From the NCBI GenBank assembly GCA_016212745.1, contig JACRDX010000005.1, positions 1 to 14,340 of the forward strand: a DNA stretch of 14,340 bases, read 5' to 3'. Source of the DNA: Candidatus Falkowiibacteriota bacterium (lineage in GTDB: Bacteria; Patescibacteriota; Patescibacteriia; UBA11705; JACRDX01). The notes beneath the pieces were generated by a model, which saw only the letters and a list, made by a program, of their open reading frames with translations, did no database searches and had not been told where the DNA came from. Shown here in pieces: positions 8,042 to 13,156 of this stretch. The first letter of the stretch is position 1, and each line of letters starts with the position of its first letter. The position numbers and the translations under genes are program-made.

Positions 8042-8062
8042 TCGGAATACGGTTTCGGTTTC

Positions 8063-8161
8063 GATGCATGTTTCGGTTAACGTAAATCGTAATTCGTGTT
8101 TTTTGCCCAAGCCGTAAACCGACCACCGAAACCTGCCCGACGGCAGGCGGGCGGGCATCGA
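8063..8161 (-). repeat. Long inverted repeat, copy B (partner at 6073-6171)
   Basis: Reverse-complement partner of 6073-6171, with the same GC-rich hairpin and TTTACGGCTTGGGC word. It stands directly upstream of the peptidase promoter. The two copies enclose exactly the peptidase and CPYC genes. Confidence 0.9.
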
Positions 8162-8243
8162 AACCGAATCCGAGCGCCGTTCTCGTTTTGTGCTAAATCA
8201 ACGCAGTTTTTGGCAGTTTGAGCCGAAACAGTAAACGCAACTA

Positions 8244-8272
8244 TTGACTTAATTTTTAAAGTATGCTATACT
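8244..8272 (+). promoter_or_regulatory. Consensus promoter of the GC-rich cassette
   Basis: TTGACT (8244-8249), a 17-base spacer and TATACT (8267-8272), with TGC directly before the -10. This is near-perfect for a housekeeping sigma factor. Transcription would start near 8279. Confidence 0.88.
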
Positions 8273-8280
8273 TATTTGTT

Positions 8281-8299
8281 CCGTTGGTTTTGCCAGCGG
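8281..8299 (+). other. 5' stem-loop at the transcript start of the GC-rich cassette
   Basis: CCGTTGG (8281-8287), loop TTTTG and CCAGCGG (8293-8299) form a 7-bp stem with one G-U pair. It sits at the predicted 5' end of the mRNA. Such hairpins can protect an mRNA from 5'-dependent decay; that role is inferred. Confidence 0.55.
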
Positions 8300-8324
8300 A
8301 CGCTTGACAACAACAGAAAAAGAT

Positions 8325-8331
8325 AGGTGAT
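8325..8331 (+). promoter_or_regulatory. Strong ribosome binding site of the GC-rich gene
   Basis: AGGTGAT lies four bases before the ATG at 8335 and is close to the full complement of the 16S rRNA 3' end. Most housekeeping genes in the window have no such site, so it fixes this start. Confidence 0.8.
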
Positions 8332-8334
8332 GCC

Positions 8335-9357
8335 ATGAAGAAAGGAACCAAAAAGGGCGGCAAGGGCGACGTGAAGAAGGCGGAAGAGAAGAAGGTGGAG
8401 TGCGGCAAGGCGGACGGGGGCAGCCCCACCGCTACCGCAACGCTCGAAGCGCAGTTCGCGGCCGAGATCGCTGGCGCCATCGCGCTGCCCGAGGCAGACG
8501 CCGAGGAGAAAGGGCGGCAGGTGGCGGCGGAGCTCGCGGCCAAGGCCAAGTCCGAGGCCGACGCAGCGGCGCTGCTGAGGGCCGAGCCCAAGCTGGGCGA
8601 CGTCGTGGGCTGTATCGGGCTGGAGTGCGGACGCAAGTTCGCGCTCTCCGAGCGCACGCTCGTGGTGCGCGACGGTGACACCATCCAGCCCCTGTGCTGG
8701 GGCTGTGCCGAGGCGGCACGGCGCGCCAACCTCGCCTTCCTGCCGTACGGTATCTGGCAGGAGAGGCGTGACAAGTTCGCGGCGAAGGTGGAGGAGTTGC
8801 GTGGGCTGAACGTGCAGTCCACGGGCGGGAGCAAGAAGGCTCTGCACGAGGCGCTGCTGGAGCTGGGAGAGGAGGACCTCGATAGGGCGATCGTGGTCTC
8901 GACGAGGGATGTCTCGGCGCAGGACGTCCCGAGAGGCATCATCCTGCCGAACAAGTTCGCGCTCGCCGCGTTCTTCAAGACCCATCCGGCAAGGAGGTAT
9001 TTCGTGGATGGGGCCAAGGAGCTGCTCGACCGCTTCGAGCGGGAGGAGCGGGAGGCGCAGAAGCAGGAGGCGTACTTCCGCAACCTCGCGGCGCAGAAGC
9101 AGAAGAAGTTCGCCGCGCGGGGCCAGCGTCGCCAGCAGGCCGACAGGGCTCGGTCGCAGCAGTTCGCTGACATGGCGGCTGGCGGCAACGGCGGCAAGCC
9201 CGCCGTCCAGCCCCAGCCCAGTAACGGCGGCGGCAACGGCGACAGGGCGCCTGCGCTCCGGGAGTTCGGGATCGAGATCCCGACGGGAGTGCAGGTAGAG
9301 GCGTCGGGGCTGAAGTCGTCCCCGTTCGCTGGCCTGAGCCTGAAGTCCGACCAGTAG
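8335..9357 (+). CDS. Unrecognised GC-rich gene: zinc-ribbon-like, charged helical protein
   Basis: 340 residues; I do not recognise the family. The N-terminus (1-30) is Lys/Gly-rich, followed by an Ala/Glu helix (about 36-85). C93-x4-C98 and C121-x2-C124, 22 residues apart (GCIGLECG...LCWGCAEAARR), look like a zinc ribbon. A middle region (about 165-225, with RGIILPNKFALAAFF) comes before a long Arg/Glu/Gln-rich probable coiled coil (225-285). The tail is low-complexity Gly/Asn/Pro with a final FGIEIPTG and LKSSPFAGLSLKSDQ. No signal peptide or membrane helix is seen. Codon third positions are almost all G or C, in sharp contrast to both neighbours, while the promoter, leader and terminator are AT-rich like the host. 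The forward strand is chosen over the long antisense frames because of the promoter, SD, terminator and cysteine motif. Nucleic-acid binding is possible but unproven; transfer from a GC-rich source is a plausible explanation. Confidence 0.88.
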   Translation: MKKGTKKGGKGDVKKAEEKKVECGKADGGSPTATATLEAQFAAEIAGAIALPEADAEEKGRQVAAELAAKAKSEADAAALLRAEPKLGDVVGCIGLECGRKFALSERTLVVRDGDTIQPLCWGCAEAARRANLAFLPYGIWQERRDKFAAKVEELRGLNVQSTGGSKKALHEALLELGEEDLDRAIVVSTRDVSAQDVPRGIILPNKFALAAFFKTHPARRYFVDGAKELLDRFEREEREAQKQEAYFRNLAAQKQKKFAARGQRRQQADRARSQQFADMAAGGNGGKPAVQPQPSNGGGNGDRAPALREFGIEIPTGVQVEASGLKSSPFAGLSLKSDQ

Positions 9358-9422
9358 TTCGTTCTATCTATCCCACCGTTTTAACCCAGCTATCGGGGTC
9401 ACGATAGCAATCCAAGACATTC

Positions 9423-9454
9423 GCCCTTTGCTACACATAGCGAGGGGCTTTTTT
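9423..9454 (+). terminator. Intrinsic terminator of the GC-rich cassette
   Basis: GCCCTTTGCTA (9423-9433), loop CACA and TAGCGAGGGGC (9438-9448) form an 11-bp stem with two G-U pairs, followed by six T. It lies about 65 bases after the stop codon and closes a one-gene transcription unit. Confidence 0.92.
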
Positions 9455-9476
9455 ATTGTTGCGATGTGGTAAGTTC

Positions 9477-9568
9477 AAAATACGAAGCACGAAATACGAA
9501 ATCCTAAACAAATCTCAAATTCGAAATTAGAATATTTTAAACATTGAGAAGTTCGTGTTTCGTATTTT
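9477..9568. repeat. AT-rich palindromic repeat (AATACGAAGCACGAA family), copy 1
   Basis: The outer arms 9477-9493 (AAAATACGAAGCACGAA) and 9552-9568 pair at 16 of 17 positions. The interior has words such as AAATTCGAAATTAG. A related element lies at 10614-10728. Its right arm creates a spurious upstream extension of the next gene's reading frame. Confidence 0.75.
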
Positions 9569-9579
9569 ATGCTTTGCGT

Positions 9580-9608
9580 TTGCTGTTTTCGGCTTGGTCG
9601 CGTATAAT
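9580..9608 (+). promoter_or_regulatory. Promoter of the Sua5/YciO-type gene
   Basis: TTGCTG (9580-9585), a 17-base spacer and a perfect TATAAT (9603-9608). Transcription would start near 9615, six bases before the ATG at 9621, so the mRNA would be essentially leaderless. Confidence 0.75.
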
Positions 9609-9620
9609 TATTGTACGAAT

Positions 9621-10226
9621 ATGCTTTTGGAAATTAATAAATACAATCCAGAATATCCAAAGATTAAGCAGGCGGTTGACGTGTTGAAGGCCGGTGGTGT
9701 TATTGTGTATCCAACAGACACAATTTATGGATTTGGCGCTGATATTTTTAACAAAGACGCGATTGACCGTGTTTATAAAATTAAGAAAAAAGGGGTTCAG
9801 GGTTTTAGTTTTATAATTCCTGACCTGAAAGATATTTCTAAATTTGCAATTGTTTCTGATTTTGCGTATAAAACAATGCGCAAATTGCTGCCCGGACCAT
9901 ATACGTTTGTTTTGCGAGCCACAAAATACGTGCCAAAAGAGTTGATTCCAGAAAAAAAGACAGTTGCAATAAGAATTCCTGACAATAAAGTTTGTTTGGA
10001 ATTGGTGCGCTTATTGAGCGGACCCATTGTGACAACCAGTGTGAATATATCTGGCGAACATTTTTTTTCAGACCCGTTAGATATTGAGAAGACGTTTGGC
10101 GAGCAGGTTGACCTTGTTTTGGATGCTGGCGCGTTGAGCAACGAACCATCATCAGTAATAGATTTGACAAGCGACACGCCGGTTATCATTCGCCGCGGCA
10201 AAGGCGACGTGTCTCTTTTTGAATAA
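9621..10226 (+). CDS. tsaC: Sua5/YrdC/YciO-type protein, probable L-threonylcarbamoyladenylate synthase
   Basis: 201 residues covering one YrdC domain. Visible signatures are GGVIVYPTDTIYGFGAD (25-41), FSFIIPDL (62-69), LPGPYTFVLRAT (90-101), KTVAIRIPDN (113-122), PIVTTSVNISGE (135-146) and PSSVIDLTSDTPVIIRRGKGD (core SSVIDLTSDTPVIIR, 177-191). TsaC/Sua5 enzymes make threonylcarbamoyl-AMP for the t6A modification of ANN-decoding tRNAs. The FSF segment and the C-terminal end resemble the YciO branch, but the SVN motif typical of true synthases is kept, so synthase activity is likely but not certain. The frame is open from 9555; the first 22 codons are repeat and promoter DNA, which is why ATG 9621 is chosen. 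No SD is present. Confidence 0.88.
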   Translation: MLLEINKYNPEYPKIKQAVDVLKAGGVIVYPTDTIYGFGADIFNKDAIDRVYKIKKKGVQGFSFIIPDLKDISKFAIVSDFAYKTMRKLLPGPYTFVLRATKYVPKELIPEKKTVAIRIPDNKVCLELVRLLSGPIVTTSVNISGEHFFSDPLDIEKTFGEQVDLVLDAGALSNEPSSVIDLTSDTPVIIRRGKGDVSLFE

Positions 10227-10234
10227 GTTCAGCG

Positions 10235-10262
10235 TGTCATTGCGAGCGTAGCGTGGCAATCT
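10235..10262. repeat. Short palindromic intergenic repeat, TCATTGCGAG...GTGGCAATC type
   Basis: The 28 bases between the two genes begin TGTCATTGCGAGCG and end GCGTGGCAATCT, forming an imperfect hairpin (ATTGC/GCAAT arms with GCG/CGC inside). It resembles a short repeat word seen in intergenic regions of many unrelated bacteria; that comparison is from memory and only one copy is seen here. Confidence 0.6.
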
Positions 10263-10266
10263 AAAT

Positions 10267-10488
10267 ATGTTAATTGTTGTTAAAGTCATTCCAAGGTCAT
10301 CAAAAAACGAATTGGAGCAAATATCCAGAGATGTTTTTAAAGCTAAAATTACAGTAGCCCCGAAAAAAGGTAAGGCAAACGCAAAAATCATTGAATTGTT
10401 AAGTAAATATTTTGATTTACCAAAATCAGAAATACAAATTGTTTCAGGATTAACTTCAAAGCAAAAACGCGTGTTAATTTCAGATTAA
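10267..10488 (+). CDS. yggU: YggU/DUF167 family small protein
   Basis: 73 residues, somewhat shorter than the usual 90-100. The family core is complete: VKVIPRSSKNE (5-15), KAKITVAPKKGKANAKIIELL (core VAPKKGKANAKII, about 31-43), and the end SEIQIVSGLTSKQKRVLI. The function of the family is unknown. It begins 40 bases after the Sua5-type gene and is probably cotranscribed with it. No SD is visible before the ATG. A weak terminator follows. Confidence 0.85.
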   Translation: MLIVVKVIPRSSKNELEQISRDVFKAKITVAPKKGKANAKIIELLSKYFDLPKSEIQIVSGLTSKQKRVLISD

Positions 10489-10532
10489 GAAGTTCAAGTT
10501 AAGTGTTGCGTTAGTATGGTGGTTGATTGAAT

Positions 10533-10565
10533 AAAGAGGTTTTTTAAATAGCCCCTTTTTTATTT
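10533..10565 (+). terminator. Probable terminator after yggU
   Basis: AAAGAGG (10533-10539) can pair with CCCCTTT (10552-10558), with one mismatch in the middle and a loop of 12 bases, followed by a T run and TATTTTAATA. The stem is weak, so the call rests on position and the T tract. Confidence 0.5.
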
Positions 10566-10613
10566 TAATATTAACTATTATTCAGGCGTCGCGTAATATA
10601 ACAACGAGATGCC

Positions 10614-10728
10614 AAATACGAAATCCGAATATCGAAATACGAAATAAATTCGAAGCACGAATTTTTAAATGTTTGAAACATTCGGATTTGGAGTTTCTGA
10701 TTTGTTTCGAATTTCGTGCTTCGTATTT
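10614..10728. repeat. AT-rich palindromic repeat (AATACGAAGCACGAA family), copy 2
   Basis: The left half has AAATACGAAATCCGAA and TTCGAAGCACGAA. The right half has TTCGGATTTG and TTCGAATTTCGTGCTTCG. The halves form an imperfect inverted repeat around the centre near 10670 and share the AATACGAAGCACGAA word with the element at 9477-9568. A short antisense frame across it (10582-10827) is merely translated repeat. Confidence 0.7.
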
Positions 10729-10775
10729 AGAATTTTTTGGTGGTTCTACGTAGCACGAGTTGATTAATTTTTGAG

Positions 10776-10839
10776 TTATCCACAGGTCGATTAAAACGTT
10801 TGTATAGACTGGTCTAGACAAACACACAACTTATCCACA
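10776..10839 (+). other. Two perfect DnaA boxes
   Basis: TTATCCACA occurs at 10776-10784 and again at 10831-10839, same orientation, 55 bases apart. This is the full consensus DnaA binding site. Together with the sites at 11205-11225 it makes an origin-like cluster in a protein-gene-free region. The sequence identity is seen; function as an origin is inferred. Confidence 0.6.
10799..10822. promoter_or_regulatory. 24-base palindrome, imperfect copy (operator-like)
   Basis: Half-site TTTGTATAGACT followed directly by GGTCTAGACAAA; 10 of 12 positions are symmetric. It is preceded by ACG, as is the perfect copy at 10913-10936. The core GTCTAGAC resembles operators of the GntR/HutC regulator family. 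No such regulator gene is in the window. Confidence 0.6.
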
Positions 10840-10852
10840 GAATATCAAGTAA

Positions 10853-10890
10853 GTTCGTATAACATACGTTTTTTGGTAGGTTATGCGAAC
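10853..10890. repeat. 11-base inverted repeat between the two palindromes
   Basis: GTTCGTATAAC (10853-10863) and GTTATGCGAAC (10880-10890) pair at 10 of 11 positions across a 16-base spacer. The small perfect palindrome GTCCATGGAC follows at 10899-10908. Function unknown. Confidence 0.6.
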
Positions 10891-10912
10891 AAAGTATTGT
10901 CCATGGACGACG

Positions 10913-10936
10913 TTTGTATAGACTAGTCTATACAAA
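10913..10936. promoter_or_regulatory. 24-base perfect palindrome (operator-like)
   Basis: Half-site TTTGTATAGACT followed directly by its exact reverse complement. It lies 114 bases after the imperfect copy at 10799-10822. It is not a terminator: there is no T run on the appropriate side of a G/C-rich stem. Confidence 0.7.
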
Positions 10937-10948
10937 TTTTGTTGTAAA

Positions 10949-10972
10949 ATAAAAAAACCCAGCAAATGGGTT
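10949..10972 (-). terminator. Terminator of the tRNA-Arg transcript
   Basis: On the reverse strand AACCCA (10967-10972), loop TTTGC and TGGGTT (10956-10961) form a 6-bp stem followed by a run of T and ATTTT. It starts 8 bases past the tRNA 3' end. Confidence 0.85.
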
Positions 10973-10980
10973 ATTTTATA

Positions 10981-11052
10981 TGCCCTCAGTATGAATCGAA
11001 CATACATCTACTCCTTAGGACGGAGATGTTCTATCCGTTGAACTATGAGGGC
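10981..11052 (-). tRNA. tRNA-Arg, anticodon CCT
   Basis: The 72-base cloverleaf folds completely on the reverse strand: acceptor GCCCTCA/TGAGGGC, D stem GTTC/GAAC with loop AACGGATA, anticodon stem TCTCC/GGAGT with loop GTCCTAA, variable loop AGAT, T stem GTATG/CATAC with loop TTCGATT, and discriminator A. The anticodon is CCT, reading AGG. CCA is not encoded. Two small oddities are G at position 32, where a pyrimidine is usual, and a T-T mismatch at the top of the anticodon stem. A terminator follows. I could not identify a convincing promoter upstream. Confidence 0.93.
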
Positions 11053-11268
11053 AAGTATGAAAATTTTAAAATTCCAATTTTGAATTTTGAATCAAGCTTG
11101 AATGTTAGAATGTTGAATGCTAAAACGTTTTTAATGCGATGTGCTTGGGTTATTGTAAATGATTTTGTTTGAATGCGCAACCTCTTTATGTATTACGCAT
11201 AATTTGTGGATAAACGTTATACACACACTTCACGGTTATATTAGGCGACGCTTGCTAAATAAACACAT
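11053..11268. other. Intergenic region with AT-rich repeats and two further DnaA boxes
   Basis: No protein gene is supported here. The first part is made of AATTTT/AAAATT and GAATGTTAGAATGTTGAATGC words. A reverse-oriented perfect DnaA box (TGTGGATAA, 11205-11213) is followed at 11217-11225 by TTATACACA, which fits the relaxed DnaA consensus TTWTNCACA. These two lie on the other side of the tRNA from the pair at 10776-10839. Confidence 0.55.
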
Positions 11269-11304
11269 AAAAAATGACCCAGCTGTCCGTGAGCAGCGGG
11301 GTCA
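11269..11304 (-). terminator. Intrinsic terminator of the small membrane protein gene
   Basis: On the reverse strand TGACCCCGCTG (11294-11304), an 8-base loop and CAGCTGGGTCA (11275-11285) pair with one mismatch, followed by six T. Confidence 0.88.
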
Positions 11305-11326
11305 GTACGATTGTGCTTGTTTAACT

Positions 11327-11608
11327 TCAACGATCATTGCGGAGATTGAGCAAGCGCACTTTTGCGTAGCCACCGAGTAATACCAGTGTTACTGCTGACC
11401 AGTACGCTTTACTTGCATCAAGTAAAAGCAGCGCTGAAAGCGTGCCGATTAAGATGATCGTTAAGGCAATCAGCGGCAAAAAGGACTTGAAGAACAGCTG
11501 CCCTTCTGGCCCCCTTTGCAGGCATTCTGGGATGATTGCTTTGCGCAGGAATATCAGAAATGCTGTTAGCGATATGAGCAAAACCGCGATGCTGATGATT
11601 ATGGTCAT
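11327..11608 (-). CDS. Small membrane protein of unknown function
   Basis: 93 residues with three hydrophobic segments (about 3-21, 44-63 and 69-81). Between the first two lies a polar segment with IIPECLQRGPEGQLFF, and the C-terminal end is basic (YAKVRLLNLRNDR). I recognise no family. The coding call is strong because the gene has a consensus promoter, a strong SD six bases before the ATG and its own terminator. It follows trigger factor by 82 bases on the same strand, and I see no terminator between them, so read-through is possible. Base use is somewhat more GC-rich than in tig. Confidence 0.85.
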   Translation of the reverse strand: MTIIISIAVLLISLTAFLIFLRKAIIPECLQRGPEGQLFFKSFLPLIALTIILIGTLSALLLLDASKAYWSAVTLVLLGGYAKVRLLNLRNDR

Positions 11609-11614
11609 GCCGTT

Positions 11615-11620
11615 CCCTCC
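11615..11620 (-). promoter_or_regulatory. Strong ribosome binding site of the small membrane protein
   Basis: GGAGGG on the reverse strand, six bases before the ATG at 11608; it decides the start. Confidence 0.85.
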
Positions 11621-11636
11621 CTATACGATTCTGTAT

Positions 11637-11665
11637 ATTTTAGCGCGTTTATTGAAATGTGTCAA
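11637..11665 (-). promoter_or_regulatory. Consensus promoter of the small membrane protein gene
   Basis: On the reverse strand TTGACA (11660-11665), a 17-base spacer and TAAAAT (11637-11642). The same two hexamers with the same spacing and a CGC before the -10 occur in front of the transglycosylase gene. Confidence 0.88.
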
Positions 11666-11690
11666 TGATGCTGAATGGATTATTGTGTTT

Positions 11691-12998
11691 TTATTTTTGT
11701 ACCATTATTTGTTTCAACCGCTCTAATGCTTTTCTGTTTTTGATTATATTCTCAACGTATCTGCGATAATCATTTCCGCGCAGATATTTTGTAATTTTTC
11801 CCATTTCGTTTTCCGGGGTGAGTTGCAATTTGTACATCGCGATTGTGCATTCAACTTCCTGCTTAATTTCTTCGTCAGTTGCTTGGATGTTTTCTTTGTC
11901 AGCAACGTTGCGAACGATTAAGCTTGCCTGTATTCGTTTAATTGCGTCAGCTGAAAAATCTATCCGCAAGTCAGCTTCGGTTTTGTGCATATGTTGCAAA
12001 TAGTCGGCAAATTTCAAGCCCTGCCGTGCGACATTGTCTTCCAGCTCGTGAACCATTTTGTGCGCTTCTGAATCAATTAGCGCGTCAGGTATATCTTCAA
12101 ACTTTGATTTTTTAGCAAGTAAATCAATTATTTCGCGATCTTTTTTGGCATTTGCGTCGCGTTCCTTTTCCATTTTCACGTTATCGCCCAGATTTTTGCG
12201 CAACATTTCCAAGGATTTGAATCCCAAAGATTTTGCGAATTCCTCGTCAACGGTCGGCAATGTTCGTTCAAAGACCGACAACATTTTAATTTTGAAGTGC
12301 GCGATTTTGTCAGCGATGTTTTTGTTGTGGTAATCTTTTGGAAAGCGCAAATCAAATTCCAGCTCATCGCCTGCTTTTTGGTCAATAAGTTTTTCCTCAA
12401 AGCCCGGAATCATTTGGCCTTTGCCAATTACAACAGAATATTTTTTCGCTTGGCCACCTTCAATTGGTACCATGTCAACAAAAGTTGCCAAGTCAATGTG
12501 CACCAAGTCGCCATTTTTTGCAGGTCTGTCAGCCACAACTTCTTTGGCACGCAGTTCGAGAAGATCGTTTATAATTTTGTCAATTTCGGTACCTTCAACT
12601 TTTATTTCGTCGCTTGGTTTTACGGTTAATTTTGTATAATCGCAAAGTTCAACCGCTGGCAAAAGCATGAATGTTGCTTTAAACAAGAATGGATTGTTCG
12701 GCGCGATTTTCAAATATTCAACTTTTGGATTGTCAATCAGTTCTAACTTGTTTTCAACGATGTAATTGTCGCAGGTTTTTTCTGAACAAATTTGAGCTGC
12801 GTATTGGTAGACAAACATTTCGCCAACTTCTGCTTTGACAATGCTTAGTGGCGCTTTGCCCGGGCGAAAGCCTTTGATTTTGCGCTCTTCGGAAATGTGT
12901 TCTGCCGCTTGTTCAATAAATGGTAAAAATTCGTCATGCGTCAGTTCAAATTCTATGACAAGCTCGCCCTTTTTTATGTCACCCTTTTTTATTGTCAT
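11691..12998 (-). CDS. tig: Trigger factor (ribosome-associated chaperone)
   Basis: 435 residues, full length for the family. The N-terminal ribosome-binding domain has the signature GFRPGKAP (43-50), which contacts the large subunit near the tunnel exit. The FKBP-type peptidyl-prolyl isomerase domain spans about 160-245 (GDLVHIDLATF, MIPGFEEKLIDQKAGD). The long helical C-terminal chaperone arms follow to the end. The protein shelters nascent chains as they leave the ribosome. The ATG at 12998 gives the normal N-terminus and has no SD. A strong promoter at 13121-13149 leaves a leader of about 115 bases largely taken up by an imperfect palindrome. Confidence 0.96.
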   Translation of the reverse strand: MTIKKGDIKKGELVIEFELTHDEFLPFIEQAAEHISEERKIKGFRPGKAPLSIVKAEVGEMFVYQYAAQICSEKTCDNYIVENKLELIDNPKVEYLKIAPNNPFLFKATFMLLPAVELCDYTKLTVKPSDEIKVEGTEIDKIINDLLELRAKEVVADRPAKNGDLVHIDLATFVDMVPIEGGQAKKYSVVIGKGQMIPGFEEKLIDQKAGDELEFDLRFPKDYHNKNIADKIAHFKIKMLSVFERTLPTVDEEFAKSLGFKSLEMLRKNLGDNVKMEKERDANAKKDREIIDLLAKKSKFEDIPDALIDSEAHKMVHELEDNVARQGLKFADYLQHMHKTEADLRIDFSADAIKRIQASLIVRNVADKENIQATDEEIKQEVECTIAMYKLQLTPENEMGKITKYLRGNDYRRYVENIIKNRKALERLKQIMVQK

Positions 12999-13013
12999 AA
13001 ATTAGTCGTATGG

Positions 13014-13093
13014 CTACGGAACAACGGATGCTACAGATTGGGTTACAGATTTCTACGAATAATATATCTGTGGCTAATCCGTAAAATCCGTAG
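13014..13093. repeat. Imperfect palindrome in the trigger factor leader
   Basis: Nested arms pair in order: CTACGGA (13014-13020) with TCCGTAG (13087-13093), then ACGGAT with ATCCGT, then ACAGAT with ATCTGT, separated by 3-5 base bulges. ACAGAT occurs twice on the left. The element is transcribed in the tig 5' leader. Confidence 0.75.
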
Positions 13094-13120
13094 GTCGGTA
13101 GCTATGTTTTTAATTTGGTT

Positions 13121-13149
13121 AGTATAGCAGCGCCGCGCGGTTGAGTCAA
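13121..13149 (-). promoter_or_regulatory. Consensus promoter of trigger factor
   Basis: On the reverse strand TTGACT (13144-13149), a 17-base GC-rich spacer and TATACT (13121-13126), with TGC before the -10. Both hexamers and the TGC are the same as in the promoter of the GC-rich cassette at 8244-8272. Confidence 0.88.
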
Positions 13150-13156
13150 TGGTTTT

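Noticed and set aside
7997..8158. 54-codon N-terminal extension of the M23 peptidase frame
   Set aside because: It translates the peptidase promoter and the inverted repeat copy B. The promoter at 8013-8041 would lie inside it.
8256..9236. Long antisense frames (326 and 237 codons) opposite the GC-rich gene
   Set aside because: They are a by-product of high GC content. They run through the forward promoter and leader, have no promoter or SD of their own, and read as low-complexity Ser/Ala/Arg or Leu/Arg sequence.
9555..9620. 22-codon extension of the Sua5-type frame (starting MFRILCFAF)
   Set aside because: It derives from the palindromic repeat and contains the -35/-10 promoter. Homology to the family starts after the ATG at 9621.
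10582..10827. 81-codon reverse frame
   Set aside because: It translates the AT-rich palindrome and a DnaA box region, is low complexity, and has no SD or promoter.
10853..10890. Possible XerCD dif site, suggested by convergent genes and the half-site AGTTCGTATAA
   Set aside because: The left arm resembles a XerC arm, but the two arms are 16-18 bases apart instead of about 6, and no proper XerD arm follows.
10966..11172. 68-codon forward frame
   Set aside because: It runs through the complement of tRNA-Arg and AT-rich repeats.
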